In this document: positions 7,380 to 15,699 of the stretch, in pieces
Numbering within the stretch: the first letter of the stretch is position 1
How the letters are laid out: each line of letters begins with the position of its first letter
NCBI RefSeq assembly: GCF_030580855.1
Contig: NZ_JAUQOP010000048.1
Span: 1-38,444 of the forward strand
From: Pseudomonas citrullilanati
GTDB taxonomy: Bacteria; Pseudomonadota; Gammaproteobacteria; Pseudomonadales; Pseudomonadaceae
Direction: 5' to 3'
Length of the DNA: 38,444 bases
The notes under the pieces: generated by a model
The model's database searches: none
What the model was told of the DNA's origin: nothing
What the model saw: only the letters and a program-made list of their open reading frames with translations
Position numbers and translations under genes: made by a program

Positions 7380-9454
7380 CGGTCACGCTCGTTCGCCTGG
7401 AGTCGCGCACAGGCGAGTATTTCCAGGCGCCGGGCGGCGTCCGGATGATCCAGCAACGCCTGGCTGTCGTGAGCCAGGCGGCGCCGCCAGTTGGGGTGGG
7501 TGTCAATGGTGCCGGGCAGGTTGGCCTGCTCCTCGATGCCCAGGGCATCTTCCAGCGGCAACAGCACCAGCGGTGCGCGGGTGTGGCCGAGGAAGCGCAC
7601 GCTGGCGTCCAGCACCTGGTCGGTTTCGCGGTGTTCTTCGCGGAAATTCTGCGGATCCTGGTTCAACACGCTGCGCAGGCCTTCGCGTTCGCGCTCGCGG
7701 TGCTTGCGCCAGTCCATTTCCGTATGGGAGTCGATCAGGTCGAGTCGGGCGTTCCAGTCGATGTCATGGCCGTGCCACCAGCCGTTTAGGGTCGGCAGGT
7801 CGTGGGTGCTGGTCGTTGCCAGCGCGTTGTCCGGCCAGTCGAGGATCGGCTTGAAATGGGTGTTGTCCTGTTCGAACAACAGCACGCGCATGCCCAGGAT
7901 CGAGCGGGCGCTGAGTTTTTCCCGCAGGCCGTCGGGCACGGTACCGAGGTCTTCGCCCATTACGATGGCCTGGTGTCGGTGGGATTCGAGCGCCAGCAGC
8001 CTCAGCAGGTCGTCCACCGGGTAATAAAGATAGGCACCGTCCGAAGGCGGCGCATCGTTAGGGATCACCCACAGGCGTTGCAGGCCCATCACGTGGTCGA
8101 TGCGCAAGCCGCCGGCGTGGGCGAAGTTGGCCCGCAGCATCTCGATGAACGCACGAAAACCGTTGCGCACCAGGCCTTCGGGGGAAAACGCGGAGATGCC
8201 CCAGCCCTGGCCGGAACGGTTGAGAATGTCCGGCGGGGCACCCACGGTCAGTGAGGCGAGCAGTTCATCCTGGCGGCTCCAGGCCTGGCTGCCGGCCCCG
8301 TCGGCACCTACCGCGAGGTCGGCGATCAGGCCGATGCCCATGCCGCTGGATTTTGCGGCACTTTGGGCGCGCTCCAGGCACCGGGCGATCAGCCACTGGC
8401 AGAACGCATGGAAACCGATTTCATCGGCATTTTCTTCGGCAAAATGCGCCAGCACCGCGCTGCGAGGGTTGCGCCATTCTTCCGGCCACTGCCGCCAGTC
8501 GAGGCTTTCACCCCGGGCGGCGCGTTCGGCCTGCAAGGCTTCGAAGCGACAGTGGTTTTCCAACGCTTCGCCACTGGCGTGGCGGAAGCTGCTGAAGTCT
8601 TCGTGCAAGGGGTGTTCGCCCTGGCGGAAACCGTCGTACAGGGCGCGCAGGACTTTCTGCTTGGCCTCGGCCGCCACCGGCCAGTCCACGAGGGGCTGGT
8701 CCTCGAGTTTTTGCAACTGATTGGCCAGGCCGGTGGCGTCGATGGCGGTGCGCAGGGCACGCTCACCGAGGATGGTCCCCGGCGCAGCATACAGGCTGTT
8801 GAGAAACAGCCGGCTGGACGGTGAATAAGGGCTGTAGCGGCCCGTGTCGCTGCTGAACATCGCGTGCATCGGGCTGATGGCGATCGCCTCGGCGCCACGT
8901 TCACCGGCCACCCGCGCCAGGTCTTCCAACGCCTGGGTGTCGCCGAAGCCGCCGTCGCCCGGGCGCCGGAGCGCGTACAGCTGGGCGCTCAGGCCCCAGG
9001 CCCGGGGCGTCGGATCGTTCACCGCATCGGCGACGCTGTAGCAGCGCGCCGGGGCGACCGCCAGGGTGAAATGTTGGCCGTCGATGCTGACGTGTTGGTA
9101 GCCCACCGGCAGCATGCCCGGCAGCTTGGCGTCGGCATCGAGTTTCAGGTTCAGGGTCGCGCCGTCCTCCTGGCGGATCTCGCAGGGCGTGCCGGCTTCG
9201 AAGTAGCGACTCAGGTCGACGCTGGCGCCGACATCGGCGGTGAGCAGCGGTGGCAATTGGCGGTTCTGTTGTTCTTGCTGCAATTGCAGCAGGCTGGCGT
9301 CGATTTCCTGGGCGCTGCCGGCGGGATGGCCGAGGCCCGTCAAGACCGAGCGCAGGACGGCTGGCGAGACTTTCTGGGCCCGGCCGTTGGCATCGATCCA
9401 ATCCACCGCCAGGCCTGCCCGGCCAGCGAGGATTTCCAGTTGCGCATCGCTCAT
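7376..9454 (-). CDS. malQ: 4-alpha-glucanotransferase MalQ
   Basis: The product is 692 residues, a GH77 amylomaltase that disproportionates maltodextrins and resizes acceptor chains. It has the extra N-terminal region (about 1-145) of bacterial MalQ. Catalytic motifs are RIDH (451-454, nucleophile Asp 453), MGEDLG (499-504, acid/base Glu 501) and a later STHDLPT. GAPPD (405-409) also fits the family. The start has GGAGAG 6 bases upstream and overlaps the treZ stop by 4 bases; its own stop overlaps the treY start. In this operon it probably lengthens short maltodextrins left by TreY/TreZ so that they can be used again. Confidence 0.96.
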   Translation of the reverse strand: MSDAQLEILAGRAGLAVDWIDANGRAQKVSPAVLRSVLTGLGHPAGSAQEIDASLLQLQQEQQNRQLPPLLTADVGASVDLSRYFEAGTPCEIRQEDGATLNLKLDADAKLPGMLPVGYQHVSIDGQHFTLAVAPARCYSVADAVNDPTPRAWGLSAQLYALRRPGDGGFGDTQALEDLARVAGERGAEAIAISPMHAMFSSDTGRYSPYSPSSRLFLNSLYAAPGTILGERALRTAIDATGLANQLQKLEDQPLVDWPVAAEAKQKVLRALYDGFRQGEHPLHEDFSSFRHASGEALENHCRFEALQAERAARGESLDWRQWPEEWRNPRSAVLAHFAEENADEIGFHAFCQWLIARCLERAQSAAKSSGMGIGLIADLAVGADGAGSQAWSRQDELLASLTVGAPPDILNRSGQGWGISAFSPEGLVRNGFRAFIEMLRANFAHAGGLRIDHVMGLQRLWVIPNDAPPSDGAYLYYPVDDLLRLLALESHRHQAIVMGEDLGTVPDGLREKLSARSILGMRVLLFEQDNTHFKPILDWPDNALATTSTHDLPTLNGWWHGHDIDWNARLDLIDSHTEMDWRKHREREREGLRSVLNQDPQNFREEHRETDQVLDASVRFLGHTRAPLVLLPLEDALGIEEQANLPGTIDTHPNWRRRLAHDSQALLDHPDAARRLEILACARLQANERDR

Positions 9455-11253
9455 GGGCGCTCTCCAGTGAGGGTGGGCAAGGCGGTCGCCTGCGTCAGGC
9501 TGACCACCGCGCTGTAGGGCGCAAGGCTGCCCTGTTGCAACAGACCCATGGCGTGTGGCGGATGTTCGAAAAGAATGCGCGGATCTTCAGGAGCGGTATG
9601 CGCCACCGGTTGCGCGCTGAGGTTGAGGTCGATGCGCAGCACGCTGCCATCTCCCAATTGCCAACGGGCACTGACGGCGCCATGGCCGAGCACGTCCGTT
9701 TCCAGCGCGTGGGCACCGGGCAGGCGCGGGACGATTTCTTCGCGGCGGATCTTCAACAGGCTGCGATACAGCGTCTCGTGGGCCAGTTGTTCCGGTTGCT
9801 GGGCTTCCAGGTTCGGGCGCGATGCCTCGAAGGTGGTGGCCGCGTTGGGATCTGGGATCCGCTCGCGTTTTTCCGGGTCGGCAAAGGCGCTGAACGCCTT
9901 GAACTCATTGCGCCGGCCTTCGCGTACCAACTCCGCCAGTTCACCGTGATGGCTGGTGAAGAACAGGAAGGGCTGCTGGGCGAGCACTTCATCTCCCATG
10001 AACAGCAACGGGATCATCGGTGAGAGCAGCAGCAGGACGGTGGCCGCCTGCAAGGCCTGGGGCGGGGCCAGTTGGTGCAGGCGCTCACCAAGGGCCCGGT
10101 TGCCGATCTGGTCGTGGTTCTGCAGGAACAGCACGAACGCGCTGGGGGGCAGGTGCCCGCTGGGCTCGCCCCGGGGCTCGCCGTGGCGGTTGATGTGGCC
10201 CTGGAACACGAAGCCCTGGCTGAGGCAGCGCGCCAGTTGTTCCGTGGGCTGTTCGGCGTAGTCGGCGTAATAGGCGTCGGTTTCGCCAGTGAGCAAGACG
10301 TGCAGGGCGTTGTGGCCGTCGTCGTTCCACTGGGCGTCGTAGCCCTGTTCCAGCAGGCTGGCCTGGTTGTGCTCGTTTTCCACGGTCAGCCAGACATGCC
10401 GGGTCGGGTCCACCTGTTCGCGCACCCGGGTGGCCAGCTCCTGGAGAAAGTCCGGGTCTTCGATGGCGTGCACGGCATCGAGGCGCAGGCCGTCGATGCG
10501 GTACTCCAGCACCCACATGAGGGCGTTGTCGATGAAGAAGTCGCGCACTTCGCGGCGGCGAAAATCGATCGCCGCGCCCCAGGGCGTGTGCTTGTCTTCG
10601 CGGAAGAACCCCTTGGCATAGCGATGCAGGTAGTTGCCGTCCGGGCCGAAGTGGTTGTAGACCACGTCGAGGATCACCGCCAACCCGTGGCCATGGGCGC
10701 TGTCGATCAGGTGCTTGAGCTGTTCCGGCGTGCCGTAGGAGGCCTGGGGTGCGTAGGGCAGGACCCCGTCGTAGCCCCAGTTGCGGTCGCCGGGAAACTG
10801 CGACAGCGGCATCAGTTCGATGGCCGTGACGCCAAGCCCCGCCAGGTGTGCAAGGTGTTGCTCGACCCCTTCGAACCCACCCAGGGCGCCAACGTGCAGT
10901 TCATAGATGACCGCGTCGTACCAGGGCCGGCCGGACCAAGCGGTGTGTCGCCATTGATAGGCATGGGGGTCGACCACCACGCTGTGGCGGTCGATGTCGC
11001 CGGCCTGGGCGCGGGAGGCCGGGTCCGGCACCTCCAGCTCGCCGTCGATGTTGAAGCGGTAGCGCGTACCCGCGGGGCACTTGGTCTGGATCATGAACCA
11101 GCCGTCGGCCTGGGGCAGCAGGGGGATTGAATCTCCAGAGTCGAATTCGACACTGACAAAAAAAGCATCCGGTGCCCAGAGGGCGAAGCGGGTGTGCTCG
11201 TCATCGAGCATCACCGCACCGTGGGTCCATGTATCAGGCGTCCTTGACGACAT
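9451..11253 (-). CDS. treZ: Malto-oligosyltrehalose trehalohydrolase TreZ
   Basis: The product is 600 residues, a GH13 enzyme that releases trehalose from the maltooligosyl-trehalose made by TreY. An N-terminal CBM48-like domain (about 10-100, with HGAVMLDDEHTRFALWAP) precedes the barrel. Motifs are DVVYNHFGPDGNY (196-208), GLRLDAVH (255-262, nucleophile Asp 259) and VENEHN (291-296, acid/base Glu). The frame is open upstream to 11454 inside glgA, but the ATG at 11253 has GAGGT at good spacing and starts the family's normal N-terminus. It begins 7 bp after the glgA stop and overlaps malQ by 4 bp. Confidence 0.97.
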   Translation of the reverse strand: MSSRTPDTWTHGAVMLDDEHTRFALWAPDAFFVSVEFDSGDSIPLLPQADGWFMIQTKCPAGTRYRFNIDGELEVPDPASRAQAGDIDRHSVVVDPHAYQWRHTAWSGRPWYDAVIYELHVGALGGFEGVEQHLAHLAGLGVTAIELMPLSQFPGDRNWGYDGVLPYAPQASYGTPEQLKHLIDSAHGHGLAVILDVVYNHFGPDGNYLHRYAKGFFREDKHTPWGAAIDFRRREVRDFFIDNALMWVLEYRIDGLRLDAVHAIEDPDFLQELATRVREQVDPTRHVWLTVENEHNQASLLEQGYDAQWNDDGHNALHVLLTGETDAYYADYAEQPTEQLARCLSQGFVFQGHINRHGEPRGEPSGHLPPSAFVLFLQNHDQIGNRALGERLHQLAPPQALQAATVLLLLSPMIPLLFMGDEVLAQQPFLFFTSHHGELAELVREGRRNEFKAFSAFADPEKRERIPDPNAATTFEASRPNLEAQQPEQLAHETLYRSLLKIRREEIVPRLPGAHALETDVLGHGAVSARWQLGDGSVLRIDLNLSAQPVAHTAPEDPRILFEHPPHAMGLLQQGSLAPYSAVVSLTQATALPTLTGERP

Positions 11254-11260
11254 CGTTACC

Positions 11261-12832
11261 TCATTGTCTGGCCGATTTACCCAGTGATTTAGCCACCAGC
11301 TGTTCGTAGAGTTCGGCGTAGGGTTCCACAGCCTTGCTCCAGTTGAAGGGTGCCGACATGGCCCGGCAGCGCATGGCGTTGAGCAGTTCGGGGAATTCGA
11401 AGACCTTGAAGGCTCGCTCCAGGGCTTGCTTGTAGCTCTCGACGGTGGACTCATCGAACAGGAAGCCGGTGACGCCGTCCTCGATGGTGTCCGCCAGCCC
11501 GCCAGTGTTGCGCGCCACCGGCAGCGAGCCGAAGCGCTGGGCGTACATCTGGCTCAGGCCGCAGGGCTCGTAGCGCGAAGGCATCAGCAGGAAGTCGCTG
11601 CCGGCGAACATGCGCCGCGCGTCGGTCTCATTGAAGCCGATGCGCACGCCGATGCGGCCCGGGAAACGCAGCGCCAGTTCGCGCATGGCTTGTTCTTCCT
11701 CCGGCTCGCCCCGGCCGATGATCGCGATCTGGCCGCCCGATTCGACGATGAATTCGGCGACCGCTTCGGTCAGGTCCAGGCCCTTCTGGTAGACCAGACG
11801 CGAGACCACGGCGAACAGTGGGCCGGCGGAGTCGTCCAGGCCGAACAGTTCGCGCACGTGGGCGGCGTTGACGGCCTTGCCTTCCCAGTCGCCGATGGCG
11901 AACTTGCGGAACAGGTGCGTGTCGCTGGCCGAGTCCCAGCTTTCATCGATGCCGTTGGGAATGCCGCTGAGCAAGCCTTGCTGGGTCTTGGCCGCCAGGA
12001 AGCCATCGAGCCCGCAGCCGAAGGTCGGCGTGGTGATTTCCTGGGCGTAGGTGGCGCTGACCGTGGTGATGTGGCTGGAGTAGGCCATGCCGGCCTTGAG
12101 GAACGACAGTTTGCCGTAGAACTCCATGCCTTCCTGTTGCAGGGCATGTTCGGGGATGCCCAATTCCGGGCAGCAGGCCAGGCTCACGACGCCCTGGTAC
12201 GCCAGGTTGTGAATGGTGAACAGCGTCGGGGTGCGTTGGCCACGCCAGTGCATGTAGGCCGGTGCCAGCCCGGCTGGCCAGTCGTGGGCGTGGACCAGGT
12301 CGGGGCACCAGTGGATCTGGGCGAGGTTGGCGGCGATATCAGCGGCCGCCAGGCCCAGGCGGGCGAAGCGGATGTGGTTGTCCGGCCAGTCGCGACCGTT
12401 GTTGGCGCCATAGGGCGAGCCTTCGCGGGCGTACAGCTCGGGGCAGATCAAGACGTAGATGACCAGGCCGTCGGCCATGTCCATGCGGCCGATCTTGCAG
12501 GGCGGCAACGCGGCGTGGCCGCCCAGTTCGCCGATGATGTGGATCGGATTGCCGCTGTTCATGACTTGCGGATAGCCGGGAATCAATACCCGCACATCAT
12601 GCAGGCCGGCCATGGCCCGGGGCAGCGCCGAAGACACGTCGCCCAAGCCACCGGTCTTGACCAGGTCGGCGATTTCCGACGTGACGAACAAGACTTTCTT
12701 GCGATTGGGGTTGTGTCGAACGACGGGGAGCAGTGCCTTGCCGCCGGTGGCGAGCACCGGAGCCGTCGGCGATCCGGCCGCCGGCGGTAATTGAGAACGG
12801 ACCTGTTGTGGTTCCAAGGCAGCACTGATCAT
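11261..12832 (-). CDS. glgA: Glycogen (alpha-1,4-glucan) synthase GlgA
   Basis: The product is 523 residues, a GT5 glycosyltransferase that extends alpha-1,4-glucan from ADP-glucose. Residues 1-44 are a non-conserved extension before the GT-B fold, which begins KKVLFVTSEI. The donor-binding KTGGLGD motif is at 59-65, DLVHAHDWPAG lies mid-protein, and the C-terminal EPCGLSQM begins near residue 422. The ATG at 12832 has GGAGAG 5 bases upstream and is preferred to the open frame reaching 12916. It is the first gene of the operon. No glgC (ADP-glucose pyrophosphorylase) is present in the window, so the source of ADP-glucose is not shown. Confidence 0.96.
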   Translation of the reverse strand: MISAALEPQQVRSQLPPAAGSPTAPVLATGGKALLPVVRHNPNRKKVLFVTSEIADLVKTGGLGDVSSALPRAMAGLHDVRVLIPGYPQVMNSGNPIHIIGELGGHAALPPCKIGRMDMADGLVIYVLICPELYAREGSPYGANNGRDWPDNHIRFARLGLAAADIAANLAQIHWCPDLVHAHDWPAGLAPAYMHWRGQRTPTLFTIHNLAYQGVVSLACCPELGIPEHALQQEGMEFYGKLSFLKAGMAYSSHITTVSATYAQEITTPTFGCGLDGFLAAKTQQGLLSGIPNGIDESWDSASDTHLFRKFAIGDWEGKAVNAAHVRELFGLDDSAGPLFAVVSRLVYQKGLDLTEAVAEFIVESGGQIAIIGRGEPEEEQAMRELALRFPGRIGVRIGFNETDARRMFAGSDFLLMPSRYEPCGLSQMYAQRFGSLPVARNTGGLADTIEDGVTGFLFDESTVESYKQALERAFKVFEFPELLNAMRCRAMSAPFNWSKAVEPYAELYEQLVAKSLGKSARQ

Positions 12833-13346
12833 AAATCTCTCCTGTTTTCTCGATCTGTTTCCGGCATGCGCCAGAGCTGTAGTTACATCGGCCGAATCCT
12901 GCGGCCAGGCGCACAAGCGCTACGCAAGGAAAGCAAAGCGCTGCCCAATGCGGCGAAGCGAATCAGGTGGGAGGGCCGTTGCAAGGACTGCACCAGCCAC
13001 TGTTGCCCTTCATTTACCCTGACCTGTCGCCGTTGCGAAAAGTTTCGACTTTTTTTCATCCCGATGACCGGTCGGTATGACCTGCGGATCGCGAGTCTAG
13101 GACAGAAGCTAGAGCGCTGCGGTGCGCTTCGTCGAATTGTCCGACAATCACGTTTTTTGTCTGCAATGTCTTACATGACAGCGCGAAATACGCGCCGACG
13201 AAGTGCATGTTTCTGAAATCAAAACCGTGTAGGGGGCAGGCCGTGTTTTATCGAGGCGCGCGATGGGATGGCGGGGCGCACCATAAAGGGGCGTGGCGAG
13301 TGGAGGCGTTTTGATGGCTGTTCTGGGCGCTCGCTAACCAGCTCCT
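12833..13346. other. Non-coding leader region of the glgA operon
   Basis: No convincing gene lies here; the open frames have no family signature or ribosome binding site. It must hold the glgA promoter, read on the minus strand. One candidate -10 is CTAGACT at 13094-13100 (minus), one base from the CTATACT favoured by RpoS, but it has no clear -35 and would leave a leader of about 250 bases. Confidence 0.5.
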
Positions 13347-14107
13347 GTGGGAGCGGGCTTGCCCGCGAAGGCTTCGGCACAGGCGATATCAATGTAAGCT
13401 GACCCACCGCCATCGCGAGCAAGCTCGCTCCCACACTGGATCTCGGTTGCTTACAAACCTACGGCCCAGCACAAATCCCTGTGGGAGCGGGCCTGCCCGC
13501 GAAGGCGTCGGCAAAGCGACATCGAGGCAAGCTGATCCGCCGCCATCGTGAGCAAGCTCGCTCCCACACTGGATCTCGGTTGCTCACAAACCTGCGGCCC
13601 AGCACAAATCCCCTGTGGGAGCGGGCTTGCCCGCGAAGGCGTCGGCACAGGCGATATCAATGTAAGCTGACCCACCGCTATCGCGAGCAAGCCCGCTCCC
13701 ACACGGGATCTCGGTTGCTTACAAACCTGCGGTCCAGCACAAATCCCTTGTGGGAGCGGGCTTGCCCGCGAAGGTGGCGGCACAAGCGACATCCATGCAA
13801 GCTGACCCACCGCCATCGCGAGCAAGCTCGCTCCCACACGGGATCTCGGTTGCTTACAAACCTGCGGCCCACCGCAAATCCCCTGTGGGAGCGGGCCTGC
13901 CCGCGAAGGCGTAGGCACAAGCGACATCAATGCAAGCTGACCCACCGTCATCGCGAGCAAGCTCGCTCCCACACTGGATGTCGGTTGCTCACAAACCTGC
14001 GGCCCACCGCAAATCCCCTGTGGGAGCGGGCTTGCCCGCGAAGGCTTCGGCACAGGCGATATCAATGCAAGCTGACCCACCGCTTTCGCGAGGAGGCTCG
14101 CTCCCAC
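13347..14107. repeat. Tandem REPIN array, 6 units
   Basis: Same unit, spacer and orientation as the array at 1-818. Units lie at 13347-13434, 13481-13567, 13615-13702, 13750-13837, 13885-13972 and 14020-14107 (period 133-135 bp). In the unit ending at 13702 the right REP carries a GCCCGC half instead of GCTCGC, and the last unit has AGGAGG in place of AGCAAG; these look like local conversion or mutation. Confidence 0.95.
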
Positions 14108-14150
14108 AGGTGAGAGTTCGGAAGGGGGAGTGAGGGTGCAGGACATCAGG

Positions 14151-14174
14151 CTTGTGGGAGCAAGCTCCCACAAG
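14151..14174. repeat. Minimal REP palindrome
   Basis: CTTGTGGGAGC, then AA, then GCTCCCACAAG: a perfect 11-bp stem with a 2-base centre. It is a collapsed REP pair, consisting of the outer arms only. It lies downstream of the 57-residue gene on the minus strand and could act as that gene's 3' hairpin, although it has no T run. Confidence 0.8.
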
Positions 14175-14270
14175 ATGCTTCACAAGCCCTGCCCTGGAAG
14201 GAGGGCCGTTTCCACGGGAAGGACAGCGGGTTGCCCGATGCCACTTCCCGGTGCCGTGCCTCTGCGTCGC

Positions 14271-14444
14271 TTACCGCGCCACAGCCTGGTTCTGGTGGGA
14301 CAACTGTGCGTGCTGCAACTGCATGCGCAGCTGCGTCACTTCATCTAGCAGCAGATCGCGCTCTTCCTTGAGAAGGCGCAATTCATCGCGACGAATGGTC
14401 ACATAAAGGGTTTGGGGAGGACGTGCGGTAACGACAGGGCCCAT
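14271..14444 (-). CDS. 57-residue predicted coiled-coil protein
   Basis: A small frame starts with ATG at 14444, has GAGGTGAGC just upstream, and ends at TAA 14271-14273. The protein begins MGPVVTARPPQTLYVTIRRD. Residues 18-50 are then a charged heptad-like helix with leucines at regular spacing (RDELRLLKEERDLLLDEV, then QLRMQLQ), ending in a Gln/His-rich stretch. There is no signal peptide. It diverges from gnd across a 274-bp gap. The strong ribosome binding site, the clean coiled coil and the codon use argue for a real gene. The function is unknown; a small structural or regulatory adaptor is conceivable. It is not an assigned family to my knowledge. Confidence 0.72.
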   Translation of the reverse strand: MGPVVTARPPQTLYVTIRRDELRLLKEERDLLLDEVTQLRMQLQHAQLSHQNQAVAR

Positions 14445-14475
14445 TGCTCACCTCGCAAATGGCGTACATCAACTA

Positions 14476-14509
14476 TAGAGATGTCGCCAGTATTTGGTCG
14501 ACACCTCTA
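14476..14509. promoter_or_regulatory. Inverted repeat in the 57-aa gene/gnd divergent region
   Basis: TAGAGATGTCG at 14476-14486 and CGACACCTCTA at 14499-14509 form an inverted repeat matching at 10 of 11 positions around a 12-base centre. It lies 32-65 bp before the 57-aa start codon and about 210 bp before gnd. A TATAGT (minus, 14474-14479) overlaps the outer edge and could be a -10 for the small gene. The rest of 14445-14718 is comparatively AT-rich and holds no gene. The arrangement fits an operator, but the binding protein is unknown. Confidence 0.4.
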
Positions 14510-14718
14510 CTATCGGCGCCGATTCTGATTTCTTTTGCTTGTGATTGGAACTTTTTTATTTTTCATGGTCGCTGTGTCTTTGGCCGGGATTGGAGCGTTA
14601 TCCCTTGTGATCGCTCGAATTACCCGGAAACTATGCAGCAATGCTCTGGACTAACCCCCAACTGTCTTTTGAGCTAAACCTTTGACTTACCTTTATTTGT
14701 AGTAGGGAGCATCAGCAC

Positions 14719-15699
14719 ATGCAACTCGGGATTATTGGACTGGGCCGCATGGGCGGCAATATTGCGCGGCGCCTGATGCTCAATGGGCACGCCACCGTGG
14801 TCTATGACCGCAACGCTGCGTTCGTCGAAAATCTCAGCCAGGAGGGCGCTACCGGCGTCGCGGACCTGCCGGCGCTGGTCGCGGCGCTGGAGCAGCCGCG
14901 GGCGGTCTGGGTGATGCTGCCGGCCGGCGCGCCCACGGAAGACACCATCAACGTGCTCAGCGAATTGCTGGCGCCGGGCGATGTGATCATCGACGGCGGC
15001 AACACGTACTACAAGGACGATATCCGCCGGGCCCAGGCCCTGCTGGAAAAGGGCCTCCACTACATCGACGTCGGCACCTCCGGTGGCGTCTGGGGCCTGG
15101 AGCGCGGCTACTGCATGATGATTGGCGGTGACGCCGAGGTGGTGAAGCGCCTGGATCCGCTGTTCGACAGCCTGGCGCCAGGCATGGGCGATATCCCACG
15201 CACCCGCGACCGCAAGTCCGACGACGACCGCGCCGAACGCGGCTACATCCACGCCGGCCCTGCCGGTGCCGGGCATTTCGTCAAGATGATCCACAACGGC
15301 ATCGAGTACGGCATGATGCAGGCCTTCGCCGAAGGGTTTGACATCCTCAAGACCAAATCCAGCGAAAGCCTGCCACCGGAGCAGCGTTTCGATCTGAACG
15401 TCGCCGATATCGCTGAAGTCTGGCGTCGCGGCAGCGTGGTGTCGTCCTGGTTGCTGGACCTGACCGCCGATGCCCTGGCCAGCGATCCGAAGCTGGACGG
15501 CTTCTCCGGCGAAGTCGCCGACAGCGGGGAAGGGCGCTGGACCATCGAAGCCGCCATCGAACAGGCCGTGCCGGTGCCGGTACTCTCCAGCTCGTTGTTC
15601 GCCCGTTTCCGCTCGCGCCAGCAGAGCACCTATGGCGACAAGATGCTCTCGGCCATGCGCTTCGGCTTTGGCGGCCACGTGGAGACACCGAAAAAATGA
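14719..15699 (+). CDS. gnd: 6-phosphogluconate dehydrogenase, short NAD-type
   Basis: The product is 326 residues, the short bacterial form (the long form has about 470). It oxidatively decarboxylates 6-phosphogluconate to ribulose 5-phosphate. The Rossmann motif is GLGRMG (7-12). Asp 30 ends the second strand (VVYDRN), a residue that usually favours NAD+ over NADP+. Substrate motifs IDGGN (91-95) and SGG (121-123) and the catalytic KMIHNGIEYG (from Lys 189) are intact. The start has GGGAGC 8 bases upstream. Its stop overlaps the zwf start (ATGA, 15696-15699). No strong sigma-70 promoter was identified upstream. Confidence 0.95.
   Translation: MQLGIIGLGRMGGNIARRLMLNGHATVVYDRNAAFVENLSQEGATGVADLPALVAALEQPRAVWVMLPAGAPTEDTINVLSELLAPGDVIIDGGNTYYKDDIRRAQALLEKGLHYIDVGTSGGVWGLERGYCMMIGGDAEVVKRLDPLFDSLAPGMGDIPRTRDRKSDDDRAERGYIHAGPAGAGHFVKMIHNGIEYGMMQAFAEGFDILKTKSSESLPPEQRFDLNVADIAEVWRRGSVVSSWLLDLTADALASDPKLDGFSGEVADSGEGRWTIEAAIEQAVPVPVLSSSLFARFRSRQQSTYGDKMLSAMRFGFGGHVETPKK

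Noticed and set aside
5760..7448. 562-residue frame opposite treY
   Set aside because: Shadow of treY with no motif of its own.
13451..14173. Open frames of 200-240 residues on both strands in the second array
   Set aside because: Same repeat-driven artefact; the GC-rich hairpin sequence lacks stop codons in several frames.
14690..14718. TGTAGT just before gnd as a HexR half-site
   Set aside because: No second half-site at the expected distance and the position overlaps the ribosome binding site region.
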